Below, one piece after another: positions 8,125 to 16,586 of a stretch of 64,000 nucleotides of DNA. The notes beneath the pieces are model-generated. The model searched no databases. It had not been told where the DNA came from and was given only the letters and a program-made list of their open reading frames with translations. Source of the DNA: Halegenticoccus soli (GTDB lineage Archaea > Halobacteriota > Halobacteria > Halobacteriales > Haloferacaceae); contig NZ_PEND01000007.1 of NCBI RefSeq assembly GCF_002844195.1, positions 231,659 to 295,658 of the forward strand. The letters are read 5' to 3'. The number at the start of each line of letters is the position of its first letter. Positions within the stretch are counted from its first letter, which is position 1. The translations under genes were made by a program, and so were the position numbers.

Positions 8125-10198
8125 GTCGGAGGTCGTCCCGGAGCTCGTCGCTCCACCGCAGTTCGTCGCGATACCAGAGGGGAACGGTCTCCAGGCCGAG
8201 AAAGTCACAGAGCGCGCCCGCCGACAGTCGAAACGGGCCGACGGTGCCGGAGTTCAGAAAGTACGACTCGACGCCCTCGATGGCGGGCCGGACGAGACTC
8301 CCCATGCCCCGCTGGTTGACGACGTAAGACTCCAGGTCGAGTTCGTAGTCGTCCGCGCGCTCTTCGAGGCGACCGAGGAACGGCGTGCCGCTTTCGGCCT
8401 GCGCGACGGTCACGCCGCCGTCGCCGAGGACGAGATACTGGGCCGCGACCAGGCTGTCGCGGCGGACGACTTCGAGCGCCGCGCGGAGGGGGAAACCGCG
8501 GTTCAGAAGCGATCCGAGCAGGTAGCCGGCGCGGAGCGCGTCCTCGTCGGCGATCACGTCCAGCGTCACGATTCCGCCGACGCTGCCGGCCTCGATGAGC
8601 GCCGCCCCCTGCTCGTAGGACGTGCAGGCGTTCAACAGGAACGCGTCGACGCCGACGCTGTCGAGCGACGCGGCGTCGAGGCGACCGTCCGGGCACTCGA
8701 AGCCGTCCGCGTCGATGTGACCGACGTAGTGGAGAAAGTCCGTCCGGGAGGCGAGCAGGCGCGCCAGTTCGTCCGTCGAGAGCTCCTGTCTGACGGTCGT
8801 CTCGACGGCCAGCCGATCGCGCGACCCGTACACGCCTTCGAGGAGGGTCCGCTCGGCATTCATCGCCGGGTCGTTGCAGACGACCGTGATGTCGATCCCG
8901 TCGACCGACGGCTCGCGGCGGAGCCGGTTCTCGTACGCCGCCGACAGGGCCTTGCTGGCCCGGAGCGGGATGCCATCGCCGGCCCAGACGTGCTCCATCG
9001 AGGCGGTCTGCGAAAGCGAGACGCGCTCGGCCGCGGGCACCGCCTCGCCCGCGCTCCGCGTGAAGAGCCCGCGGACGTGCTCGGTCGCGGCGTCGGTCGC
9101 CGAAACGCGGTTCGGCTCCGTCGTCCGGACGACGGCGAGGTCGTCCACGAAGAACGGCAGCAGTTCGACGTTCGCCGGGTCGCGCTGGAGCTCCGCGGTC
9201 AGCTTCCACCGCGGCAGGAGCGGCTCGACGGTCGAGTAGGGTACGTCGAGGTACGCCTCTACCTGCGACGCGAGCGGCCGTTCGTACAGCGCGGCGAAGT
9301 CCAACTCGTGCGACGTCCGACGCTCGAACCGCTCGCGCTCGGCCAGGTCGACCGGGAAGCGCCCCTCGGTGCGGGTGAGACAGTCGAGGAAGAACACCTG
9401 CTTCAGGGTCCGTTCGACCGCCTCCTCGAACCGCCGGCCGGTTCCGAGCGGGTAGCTGAACCCGGCGTCCGTGACGAGCCGGGGCTCGTCGGCCTCGACG
9501 ACGGTCGCGCCCAAGTAGAACGCGAGCGGCGCGGCCGCGAACACGTAGCGGTGTTCGGCGGGAAGTTCGATCCGGACGCCGGTCTCCGGCGGGACGAGCG
9601 ACGGCGGAACGTCGAGGTCGTCGCCGAGAACGACCGCGGGAGGGTGTCCGCGTAGCGTCGGGTACGACCGCTCGACGGTCGTCGTTTTCAGCGCCGATCC
9701 GAACGACGACACCGCCGCCATCACGTCCGTCGGCTCCGCCGTCGTCGAGACGGTCGCCGCCGGGGATCGGTGGCGCGACCGGGCGCCCAGGATCACGTCC
9801 GTCTCCGATTCGAGAGCGATCGTCGTCTCGGATCCGTTCGCCGCGACGCCGAGCGGTCCCGCGACTCGGAGGTAGAGCTTGATCGGACCGTCGATCTCCA
9901 GGACGTACCTGCCGGCGGGCAGTTCCTCGTCGGCGTAGTGCTCGACGTGGACGACCAGATCGCCCGTCCGGTCCCGCACGTACACCCCCACGACGGTCGG
10001 AAGGGTGATCCGGTCGACCGTCAGTTCGACGGCGACGTCCACCGGGAACCCGACGCGGTCGCGGTCGACCCGAGTCGGCGACGCCTCCGGCGACGTTCGC
10101 AGGCCGAACTGTCGGCGTTCGATAGTGTCCACGACGTCGATCGTCCGCCCGCTGGTCGAGACCGCGACCGGCGAGTCAGTGCTCCTGCGCCCCGACAC
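8105..10198 (-). CDS. CHAT-domain protein (caspase-like protease fold)
   Basis: A 697-residue protein with a GTG start at 10198; I see no in-frame ATG in the upstream bases I checked. The N-terminal ~150 residues are beta-rich (a possible sensing domain), the middle is mixed alpha/beta, and residues ~430-605 form a CHAT domain. The expected His-Cys dyad is present: H494 in LHYVGH and C525 in LLNACTS. The family belongs to the caspase/separase clan and is common in defence and programmed-cell-death systems. Here it converges on a 43-residue membrane peptide and lies beside DUF7344/RecA-like regulators. There is no TPR array, unlike many bacterial CHAT proteins. Proteolytic activity and substrate are inferred. 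Confidence 0.88.
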   Translation of the reverse strand: MSGRRSTDSPVAVSTSGRTIDVVDTIERRQFGLRTSPEASPTRVDRDRVGFPVDVAVELTVDRITLPTVVGVYVRDRTGDLVVHVEHYADEELPAGRYVLEIDGPIKLYLRVAGPLGVAANGSETTIALESETDVILGARSRHRSPAATVSTTAEPTDVMAAVSSFGSALKTTTVERSYPTLRGHPPAVVLGDDLDVPPSLVPPETGVRIELPAEHRYVFAAAPLAFYLGATVVEADEPRLVTDAGFSYPLGTGRRFEEAVERTLKQVFFLDCLTRTEGRFPVDLAERERFERRTSHELDFAALYERPLASQVEAYLDVPYSTVEPLLPRWKLTAELQRDPANVELLPFFVDDLAVVRTTEPNRVSATDAATEHVRGLFTRSAGEAVPAAERVSLSQTASMEHVWAGDGIPLRASKALSAAYENRLRREPSVDGIDITVVCNDPAMNAERTLLEGVYGSRDRLAVETTVRQELSTDELARLLASRTDFLHYVGHIDADGFECPDGRLDAASLDSVGVDAFLLNACTSYEQGAALIEAGSVGGIVTLDVIADEDALRAGYLLGSLLNRGFPLRAALEVVRRDSLVAAQYLVLGDGGVTVAQAESGTPFLGRLEERADDYELDLESYVVNQRGMGSLVRPAIEGVESYFLNSGTVGPFRLSAGALCDFLGLETVPLWYRDELRWSDELRDDLRLTDRRT

Positions 10199-10411
10199 GA
10201 CGTGCCGTACATCGCCGAGAACCGTTAACTGTTGGGGGAAAGTACAACTCGTCTACACTTCGGGCGACCGATCCCGACCCCGTCGACGACGCGTCTCTAC
10301 GGCGGCTCTGCGGCCGAGACTCCCGGTTTCGGGGGTGCCGACGTACGCTCTCCGAGCCGGATCCGTCGACCGAGAAAAGTTGGTATAGCGGAGATCAGTT
10401 TATCCCTGCCG

Positions 10412-11548
10412 TCAGCCGCGGACGAACGCCTCGATGCGGTTCATCGCCTCCTTCAGGTCGTTCATCCCGGTCGCGTACGAGATCCGGAGGTGGCCTTCGC
10501 CGCCGGCTCCGAAGACGCTGCCCGGAACGGCCGCGACGTTCTGCTCGCGGAGCAGTTCCTCGGCGAACCGCTCGTCGTCGCCGCCGCACTCCGGAAACGC
10601 GTAGAACGCCCCCTTCGCCTCGAAGCACTCCAACCCCATCTCGGCGAAGCGCGAGAGGACGAACCGGCGGCGGCGGTCGTACTGCCGCCGCATCTCCCTG
10701 ACCTCGTCCTCGCAGCTCCGCAGGGCTTCGAGCGCGGCGAACTGCGCCGTCGTCGGCGCCGAGAGCATCGCGTACTGGTGGATCCGGTTCATCGCGCTGA
10801 TCGCCTCGGCGGGGCCGAGCGCGTAGCCCAGCCGCAGGCCGGTCATCGCGAACGCCTTCGAGAAGCCGTTGAACACGACCGTCCGCTCGCGCATCCCCGG
10901 GAGCGTCGCGATCGACGCGTGCTCGCCGCCGTAGGTGAGCGCCGCGTAGATCTCGTCGGAGAGGACGGTCAGGTCGTGCTCGCGGACGAACTCGGCGACC
11001 TCCGACAGCTCGCTCCGGGACATCGTCGCCCCGGTCGGATTGTTGGGGTAACACAGCACGAGCGCGTCGGCCGCTTCGGCCCCGGCCGCCCGCAGATCGT
11101 CGTAGGTGAGCGCGAAGTCGTTCTCCGCCCGCGTCGGCACCGCGAGCGGATCGCCGCCCGCGAAGATCACGCCCGGCACGTAGGAGATGTATGACGGCTG
11201 GGGGACGGCGACGCGGTCGCCCGGGTCGACGAACGCCCGCATCGCCACGTCGACCGCCTCGCTCGCCCCGGTCGTCACGATGATCTCCTCGTCGGGGTCG
11301 TACTCGAGGTCGTACCGGCGGACGTGCGCCGCGATCGACTCGCGGAGGTCGCGCCGCCCGCGGTTGGCGGTGTAGGACGTCCGCCCCCGCTCCAGCGAGT
11401 CGATGGCGGCGGTCCGCGCGGCCCACGGCGCGCTGAAATCGGGCTCGCCCACGCCGAGGGAGATGACCTCCTCTTTCTCCTCCGCGAGTTCGAAGAACCG
11501 GCGGATGCCCGACGGCGGCACTCGCTCGACTCGGTCGGAGAGCTTCAT
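10412..11548 (-). CDS. Class I/II pyridoxal-phosphate aminotransferase
   Basis: The start is ATG at 11548, overlapping the stop of the Lrp-type regulator upstream (ATGA), so the two are translationally coupled. The 378-residue protein has the fold-type I aminotransferase motifs: CYPNNPTG, LSDEIYA with the PLP-binding Asp/Tyr, FSKAFAMTGLRLGYA with the Schiff-base lysine, and LRISYAT with the substrate-binding Arg. It belongs to the archaeal aspartate/aromatic aminotransferase group. Substrate choice is not determined from sequence. Coupling to an Lrp/AsnC-family regulator supports control by amino-acid supply. Confidence 0.93.
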   Translation of the reverse strand: MKLSDRVERVPPSGIRRFFELAEEKEEVISLGVGEPDFSAPWAARTAAIDSLERGRTSYTANRGRRDLRESIAAHVRRYDLEYDPDEEIIVTTGASEAVDVAMRAFVDPGDRVAVPQPSYISYVPGVIFAGGDPLAVPTRAENDFALTYDDLRAAGAEAADALVLCYPNNPTGATMSRSELSEVAEFVREHDLTVLSDEIYAALTYGGEHASIATLPGMRERTVVFNGFSKAFAMTGLRLGYALGPAEAISAMNRIHQYAMLSAPTTAQFAALEALRSCEDEVREMRRQYDRRRRFVLSRFAEMGLECFEAKGAFYAFPECGGDDERFAEELLREQNVAAVPGSVFGAGGEGHLRISYATGMNDLKEAMNRIEAFVRG

Positions 11549-12033
11549 GGCGAGACGGACAGGCGGTCGTCGCCGTCTCGATCGCCGAACTCGATGCCCC
11601 GCTCCTTGTAGGTCTCCATGACGAAGTGCGTCACCGTCTGGGTGACCTCCGGGATGGGGGCGATCTGCTCGGAGACGAAGTTCGACACGTCGTGCATCGA
11701 CTTGCCCTCCACGTCGACGGCGAAGTCGTAGTTGCCGCTCACGAGCCTGAGCGAGGACACCTGCGGGAACTTCGTGATCCGACGGGCGATCTCCTCGTAC
11801 CCGGTCTCGCGGTCGAGTTCCACGTTGAGTTCCACCTCGGCCTGGACGTGCTCTTCGTCCACGCGGTCCCAGTCGACCACCGCCTTGTACCCGCGGACCA
11901 CGCCGTCGGACTCCAGTTCCTCGATCAGCGCCTCGACCTCCGCCTCGTCCAGTCCGGTCTGCCGCGCGAGGTCGGTCGCGCTCTCGCGGGCGTTCGAAAG
12001 CAGCAGGTCGAGCAGTTCCCGTTTCGCGTCCAT
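11545..12033 (-). CDS. Lrp/AsnC-family transcriptional regulator
   Basis: A 162-residue Lrp-type protein from ATG 12033 (alternative ATG at 12045 adds MGNR). It has an N-terminal winged helix (SNARESATDLARQTGLDEAEVEALI) and a C-terminal RAM/ligand-binding domain ending VMETYKERGIEFG. A TATA-like CTTTTACC is centred near 12061, about 27 bp before 12033, which favours that start and a leaderless mRNA. A second TATA-like element lies near 12081. Its stop overlaps the aminotransferase start (ATGA), so it is the first gene of a two-gene operon and probably regulates it. Confidence 0.9.
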   Translation of the reverse strand: MDAKRELLDLLLSNARESATDLARQTGLDEAEVEALIEELESDGVVRGYKAVVDWDRVDEEHVQAEVELNVELDRETGYEEIARRITKFPQVSSLRLVSGNYDFAVDVEGKSMHDVSNFVSEQIAPIPEVTQTVTHFVMETYKERGIEFGDRDGDDRLSVSP

Positions 12034-12236
12034 ACGGTTCCCCATTCCGTGACGGGTAAAAGGGTTTGCTCCGCTGCAATAAATCGCATGGCGGTGTATG
12101 AAATCCGGAGGGAAGAATCCGTCGCGAACGACGGGTTGTGGGTGCGACTCGCTACGGAAGGTGAACCGGAACGCGGCCGGAACGCGGTCCGCGCCCGCGC
12201 CACCTCACCGACGGCGCGTTTCCGCTCGGAACCCGC

Positions 12237-13253
12237 TCAGAACGCCGACTGCTCCGCCTCGGCGGCGTCGAGGAGCTCCTTGTACCGGTTGCGGATGGTG
12301 ACCTCGCTCACGTCGGCGACGTCGGCGACCTCGCTCTGGGTCGCCTTCTCGTTCGTCAGGAGGCCGGCCGCGTAGATCGCCGCGGCCGCGAGGCCGACGG
12401 GGTTCTTGCCGACGTGGACCTCCCGATCCCTGCCGGCGGCGAGCAGTTCGTGCGCGCGCCGCTCGACCTCGTCCGAGAGGCCGAGTTCACTCGCGAACCG
12501 CGCGACGTAGCTCTCGGGGTCGGCGGGCAGCACTTCGAGCCCGAGTTCGCGGACGACGTACCGGTACGTCCGCCTGAACTCCAGGTCGTCGATCCGGCTG
12601 ACCGCGACGACCTCGTCGATGCTGCGCGGCGTCCCGGCGGTCCGAGCCGCCGCGTACAGCGACGCGGTGGCGACGCCCTCGATCGAGCGCCCCGGCAGGA
12701 GGCCGTCGTTGAGCGCGCGGCGGTAGATCACCGAGGCGGTCTCGCGGACGTTGTCGGGGAGGCCGAGCGCGGAGGCCATGCGGTCGATCTCGCCGAGCGC
12801 CTGCTTCAGGTTGCGCTCCTTGTGGTTTCGCGTGCGGAAGCGTTCGTCCCAGGTCCGCATCCGGTTGATGCGGCGGCGCTGCCGCGAGGTGAGCGCCTTG
12901 CCGTAGGCGTCCCTGTCCTGCCAGCCGATGCCGGTCGACAGGCCCTTGTCGTGGAGCATCAGCGTGCTCGGCGCGCCGACGCGGGACTTCGCGCCCCGCT
13001 CTTCGCCGTCGAACGCGCGCCACTCCGGCCCGCGATCGATGGCGTCCTCGGAGAGGACGAGGCCGCAGTCGACGCAGGCGGTCTCGCCGCGCTCCTCGTC
13101 GACGGCGGGTCGTCCGCCGCACTCCGGGCACGCTTCGTCTTCCCGGCGGCGTTCGCGTTCGCGCTCCTGTTCGACCTCCGGTTCCCTCGGGGATTCGGAT
13201 TCCGGCGGGGGAGCCGGGGGCTGTTCTCGTTGGTTGACGTTCGCGGTAATCAT
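12237..13253 (-). CDS. tfb: Transcription initiation factor IIB (TFB)
   Basis: From ATG 13253 the product is 338 residues. An unusual Pro/Glu/Arg-rich N-terminal extension (residues 1-40) precedes the zinc ribbon (C42, C45, C60, C63), the B-finger/linker (RVGAPSTLMLHDKGLSTGI) and two cyclin-fold repeats, the second ending NRYKELLDAAEAE. TFB bridges TBP at the TATA box and RNA polymerase. Haloarchaea carry several TFB paralogues with different promoter preferences; I cannot say which one this is. The gene has a strong TATA element and a perfect palindrome over its expected transcription start, so it is probably regulated itself. Confidence 0.95.
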   Translation of the reverse strand: MITANVNQREQPPAPPPESESPREPEVEQERERERRREDEACPECGGRPAVDEERGETACVDCGLVLSEDAIDRGPEWRAFDGEERGAKSRVGAPSTLMLHDKGLSTGIGWQDRDAYGKALTSRQRRRINRMRTWDERFRTRNHKERNLKQALGEIDRMASALGLPDNVRETASVIYRRALNDGLLPGRSIEGVATASLYAAARTAGTPRSIDEVVAVSRIDDLEFRRTYRYVVRELGLEVLPADPESYVARFASELGLSDEVERRAHELLAAGRDREVHVGKNPVGLAAAAIYAAGLLTNEKATQSEVADVADVSEVTIRNRYKELLDAAEAEQSAF

Positions 13254-13564
13254 GATACTGTCTCCTGCTGGCGGGCAACAGCGGACGGGCGTGGAGAAAA
13301 ACCGGCGGCTGTCCCTTACCAAAGGTAAGGGCTCTGAACTATATAAATGTTTCCCCAAAGTCCGGCTGGACGTTCCGCCCGTTTCCGCCGGGTGACCGTT
13401 CGTCCGTCGAAACTACCGGTGATTTGATCCATAATACGGACCGTCATTTCGAGTAGGCCAAATTTACCCGTCTCAACGCCCCTTTACGCGGTTATAAATC
13501 GAACGATCCGTTGATACGTGGCCCATCTCCCTAAGTCGATCGGAGCCCACAATCGAACCGGGGA
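13254..13564. promoter_or_regulatory. Divergent promoter region: tfb (minus) and repeat protein (plus)
   Basis: This 311-bp gap holds promoters for both flanking genes. For tfb, a TATA element lies at 13340-13347 (minus strand TTTATATA, preceded by a purine-rich BRE-like stretch), and a perfect palindrome lies just downstream at 13313-13331. For the acidic repeat protein, TTATAAAT lies at 13492-13499, 66 bp before its start, implying a leader of about 40 nt. No small ORF or RNA gene is apparent. Confidence 0.7.
13313..13331. promoter_or_regulatory. Perfect palindrome CCCTTACC-AAA-GGTAAGGG over tfb transcription start
   Basis: Two 8-bp arms with a 3-bp spacer form an exact inverted repeat. 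Its centre (13322) lies about 22 bp downstream of the tfb TATA centre, where transcription should begin. A protein bound here would block initiation; alternatively the first ~20 nt of the mRNA would fold into a hairpin. The symmetry is seen directly; the role is inferred. Confidence 0.6.
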
Positions 13565-15085
13565 ATGAAGATGTCAGAGGAAGATACCGGGACCTCCCAA
13601 CGGAGGCTCACGACGGACCGCGAGGCGATTCAGAACTGGGCCGAAGAACAGAACGCCGTCCCCGTGTACGCGTCCGAGACGGACGAGTACCGGTTCGTCA
13701 CCGAAGAGGAGATGGAAGAATCCCACGAGGAGCGGACGTGGGACGAGTTCTTCGACGAGTTCCAGTCTGGCGACATGGTGTTCGTCTACCGGGACTACGA
13801 GCCCGGCGGGCGGATCGACGACTACTACGAGTTCGCCCCGCGCGACGAGGCGACACAGCGGGCGGCCGTCGAGACCGAATCGGTCGAGGAAGCGCTCGCC
13901 GAGGGGGAAGTCGTCCGGACCGAAGTCAGCGAGACGATGGTCATAGAGCGGGAGATCGTCGAGACGGACACGATCGAGAGCCAGGTCGTCGACAGAGAGC
14001 AGGTGTGGGACGACGTCGTAGAGCGCGAACTCGTCGACCGGGAGATCGTCGAGGTCGACATCCTCGACGAGGAGCTCGTCGAGCTGCTCGTCGAAGAGAC
14101 GTGGCGCACCACGCGGCAGGCGATCGAGCGGCTGATCGTCGAGAGCCGGATCGTCGACACGGAACTCGAAGAGACCGACACCGTGGAGAGCGAATCGGTC
14201 GAAGCCCGGATCGACATCGAGGGCGTCCAGCAGACGATCCTCGAGAGCGACATTCTCGGCTCCGACACCTCCGTCGGGGACATCGACACCGAGGTCATCG
14301 AAACCGAGTTCGTCGAGGGCAACGTACTCCACAGCCAGATCGTCCAGCGCAAGCTCTACGAGGAGGAGCTCCGCGAACAGACGCGCCTGGAGTACGCGCT
14401 CACCGAGCGGGAACTGCTCGAAAGCGAGGTCCTCTCGAGCGAACTCGTCGAAAGCGAGATCGTCGAGGACGACTTCGACGAAGCCGACCTCGTCGAGGAG
14501 GCGGTGGAGTCGGACGAGGTCGTCGCCGAGTCGACCGCCACGGAGATCACGGAAACGCGCTCGACGGAGGAGACGATGTCCGAGACGGAGATCTCCGAGG
14601 AGACGGTCGAGGAGACCGAATACCGCGGCGAGACCTCGACTACCGAGGAGATGGGCGCGGTGGAGGAGACCGAAGGGATGACCGAGACGACAGAGGAGGC
14701 GACGGAGCCCATGCCGTCGGAGTCGGGGACGGAGATGACCGCCGACGAGACGACCACCGAGGAGATGACGACCGAGGAGGCGATTCCCGAGGAGGAAACG
14801 ACCGCCGACGCGACGACCGGCGAAGAGGCGGCCGGAGCGACCGGCGCAGCGGTGACGCTCTCCGAGTCCGACCAGGGGAAGAACGTCGTCGACGAGGAGG
14901 GTCGAGAGGTCGGCATCATCGCCAACGTGGAGGACGACACGTTCTACATCGACCCCCACCCGAGCCTGACCGACCGGCTGAAGGCGGAGCTCCGGCTCGG
15001 CAAGCCCGACGACGACGCGTACCCGATGAACATGAACCGGATCAAGGAAGTGTCGGGCAACACGGTCGTCATCGCGGAAGCGTAA
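13565..15085 (+). CDS. Highly acidic protein with ~40 five-residue repeats and PRC-barrel-like C-terminus
   Basis: The 506-residue protein has three parts. Residues ~17-95 form a small globular domain (AIQNWAEEQNAVPVYAS..., DMVFVYRDYEP). Residues ~116-320 show strict five-residue periodicity: hydrophobic pairs fall at positions 116, 121, 126 and so on to 216, then re-phase to 244, 249, 254 and so on to 319. The consensus is [ED]-[ILV]-[VIL]-[ED]-[RST]. Residues ~321-430 are a Glu/Thr-rich low-complexity linker. Residues ~433-506 (NVVDEEGREVGIIANVEDDTFYIDP...) resemble a PRC-barrel. I do not recognise the complete family. The period matches pentapeptide-repeat right-handed beta-helices, though with Glu/Asp at the usual Asn/Asp site. 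No signal peptide is seen, so it is probably cytosolic. Confidence 0.85.
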   Translation: MKMSEEDTGTSQRRLTTDREAIQNWAEEQNAVPVYASETDEYRFVTEEEMEESHEERTWDEFFDEFQSGDMVFVYRDYEPGGRIDDYYEFAPRDEATQRAAVETESVEEALAEGEVVRTEVSETMVIEREIVETDTIESQVVDREQVWDDVVERELVDREIVEVDILDEELVELLVEETWRTTRQAIERLIVESRIVDTELEETDTVESESVEARIDIEGVQQTILESDILGSDTSVGDIDTEVIETEFVEGNVLHSQIVQRKLYEEELREQTRLEYALTERELLESEVLSSELVESEIVEDDFDEADLVEEAVESDEVVAESTATEITETRSTEETMSETEISEETVEETEYRGETSTTEEMGAVEETEGMTETTEEATEPMPSESGTEMTADETTTEEMTTEEAIPEEETTADATTGEEAAGATGAAVTLSESDQGKNVVDEEGREVGIIANVEDDTFYIDPHPSLTDRLKAELRLGKPDDDAYPMNMNRIKEVSGNTVVIAEA

Positions 15086-15112
15086 GCCGACGGCCGTCGG
15101 TTCCGGTTCCGG

Positions 15113-15122
15113 TTTCGTTTTT
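15113..15122 (+). terminator. T-rich terminator after acidic repeat protein
   Basis: The run TTTCGTTTTT begins 28 bp after the stop codon of the repeat protein. Short T-tracts on the non-template strand are the usual archaeal termination signal, and this is the only one in this intergenic gap. Confidence 0.4.
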
Positions 15123-15264
15123 GCGGCGTCGACATCCCGGCCGGGGGAGGGGGTCACCGCGGCCTCCGCGAGCCGCGGCCCCCCCTTCCGACGAGCGACG
15201 AGTCGGCGGGACGAGGTTCGGTCGGTTTCGAAACCCTATACACGCCCGCCGACGCGGATAGCGT

Positions 15265-15690
15265 ATGAACTACCTGCCGTGGGCGCTCCTCGCGCTGGGG
15301 GCGTACTCGCTCGTCGCGCCGCTCATGAGCATCGCCACCACCGGCCAGGTGAAAGTACCGAGCGACGTCGCGGCGCTCCTGGCGAACTCGATCCTCGTCA
15401 TCGCCACGCTCGGCGTCATCGCCTACACCGACCAGAGCGTCGCCGGCTACGTCGCCCACCCGAAAGCGCCGTACGTCTACGCCGCGGGGATCTGCCTGGC
15501 GATCGGCATCCTCGCGTACTATCGGGCGCTCGCACTCGGACCCGTGAGCGTCGTCGCCCCGATATTCGGCATGTTTCTCGCGATCAGTTCGATCATCGGG
15601 ATCGCGTTCCTGCACGAGTCGCTCACCGCTCGGAAGGCGCTCGGAATCCTCTTCGCCGTCCTCGCGGTCTACCTCGTCTCGGTGGAGTGA
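15265..15690 (+). CDS. EamA/DMT-type transporter, single five-helix domain
   Basis: The 141-residue protein has five hydrophobic helices (about residues 3-22, 38-57, 69-88, 93-115 and 121-139) and the EamA motif with VSVVAPIFG and LHESLTARKALGI near the C-terminus. Classic DMT exporters have two such domains in one chain. This half-size version would need to dimerise. It would lie in the cytoplasmic membrane and probably export small metabolites. The substrate is unknown. It stands alone, with 179 bp upstream and its own TATA-like AAACCCTATA run near 15231. Confidence 0.85.
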   Translation: MNYLPWALLALGAYSLVAPLMSIATTGQVKVPSDVAALLANSILVIATLGVIAYTDQSVAGYVAHPKAPYVYAAGICLAIGILAYYRALALGPVSVVAPIFGMFLAISSIIGIAFLHESLTARKALGILFAVLAVYLVSVE

Positions 15691-15821
15691 TCGCCGGCCG
15701 CCCGCCGTACCGCTGATCGCCCCCGAACCGCTGCCCAACCGGAAAGACGGTCACCTCGCCTCGCGAGCCCATGGAGCGTTTTCGGGACGGCTACGCGCGA
15801 ATACGCCCGGGGATCAGTTTC

Positions 15822-15848
15822 AAATATATGTCTAGAGAGCTCTCTAGA
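15822..15848. promoter_or_regulatory. TATA element plus perfect 18-bp palindrome upstream of thioredoxin-like gene
   Basis: An AT-rich AAATATAT (about 15822-15829) is followed immediately by TCTAGAGAGCTCTCTAGA (15831-15848), an exact 18-bp palindrome with no spacer. It lies about 86 bp upstream of the thioredoxin-like gene (ATG 15935). The TATA-operator arrangement suggests repressor control; which protein binds is unknown. Confidence 0.55.
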
Positions 15849-15934
15849 AAGATGCACAGAAATCTGTCGGTAGAGCGGATCGACACCCCGAATTTTCCCC
15901 AACCGTTTTGTCGGTCTCGGGGGAAGGAAGGCGC

Positions 15935-16492
15935 ATGACGCTGACGGAATCCGGTTCGGACCTCGGCAGAGGGGATCCGGCCCCGCCGTTCGAACTACCC
16001 GGTGCGGACGGCGAGACGTACTCGCCGGAGTCGTTCGAGGACGCCGAGGCGCTGCTCGTCGTCTTCACGTGCAACCACTGCCCGTACGCCCAGGCGAAGG
16101 TCGACCTGCTGAACGACGTCGCGGCCGAGTACGACGAGGTGGCGGTCGTCGGTATCAACCCGAACGACGCGGCGGCGTACCCCGAGGACTCCTTCGAGGA
16201 GATGCGCAAGCGGGTCGAGGGCGGGCGCGTCCGCTACGACGCGTACCTCCGAGACGAGACGCAGGAGGTCGCCCGGGCGTACGGGGCGGTCTGCACGCCC
16301 GACCCGTTCCTGTTCGCGCGGGAGGACGGCTCGTTCGTCCTCGCGTACCACGGTCGGCTCGACGACGCGCCGAATCCGAACGACGAACCGACGCGCTACT
16401 ACATCCGCGACTGCATCGAGGCCGTGCTCGCGGGCGACCCCGTCGAACACGACGACCTCCCGTCGCGCGGGTGCTCGATCAAGTGGAAGTAG
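15935..16492 (+). CDS. Thioredoxin-fold redoxin family protein (AhpC/TSA/TlpA-like)
   Basis: I chose ATG 15935 (185 residues); an in-frame TTG at 15908 would add nine residues. The protein has a peroxiredoxin/TlpA-like thioredoxin fold with a redox-active CNHCPYA (C46, C49), a further Cys in AVCTPDPFLF (C120) and a conserved C-terminal SRGCSIKWK. Proteins of this type are putative thiol oxidoreductases acting in the cytosol. The preceding palindromic operator suggests the gene is inducible. Peroxidase versus disulfide-reductase activity cannot be decided by eye. Confidence 0.88.
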   Translation: MTLTESGSDLGRGDPAPPFELPGADGETYSPESFEDAEALLVVFTCNHCPYAQAKVDLLNDVAAEYDEVAVVGINPNDAAAYPEDSFEEMRKRVEGGRVRYDAYLRDETQEVARAYGAVCTPDPFLFAREDGSFVLAYHGRLDDAPNPNDEPTRYYIRDCIEAVLAGDPVEHDDLPSRGCSIKWK

Positions 16493-16586
16493 TCCGACCG
16501 TCGGGCGGCGGGCGCGGCTCCCGTCGGGTCGGCCGGCGACTCCCGGTCGCGACGCCGCGCGGCCGATCCGGTCGCCGTGCGACCGA

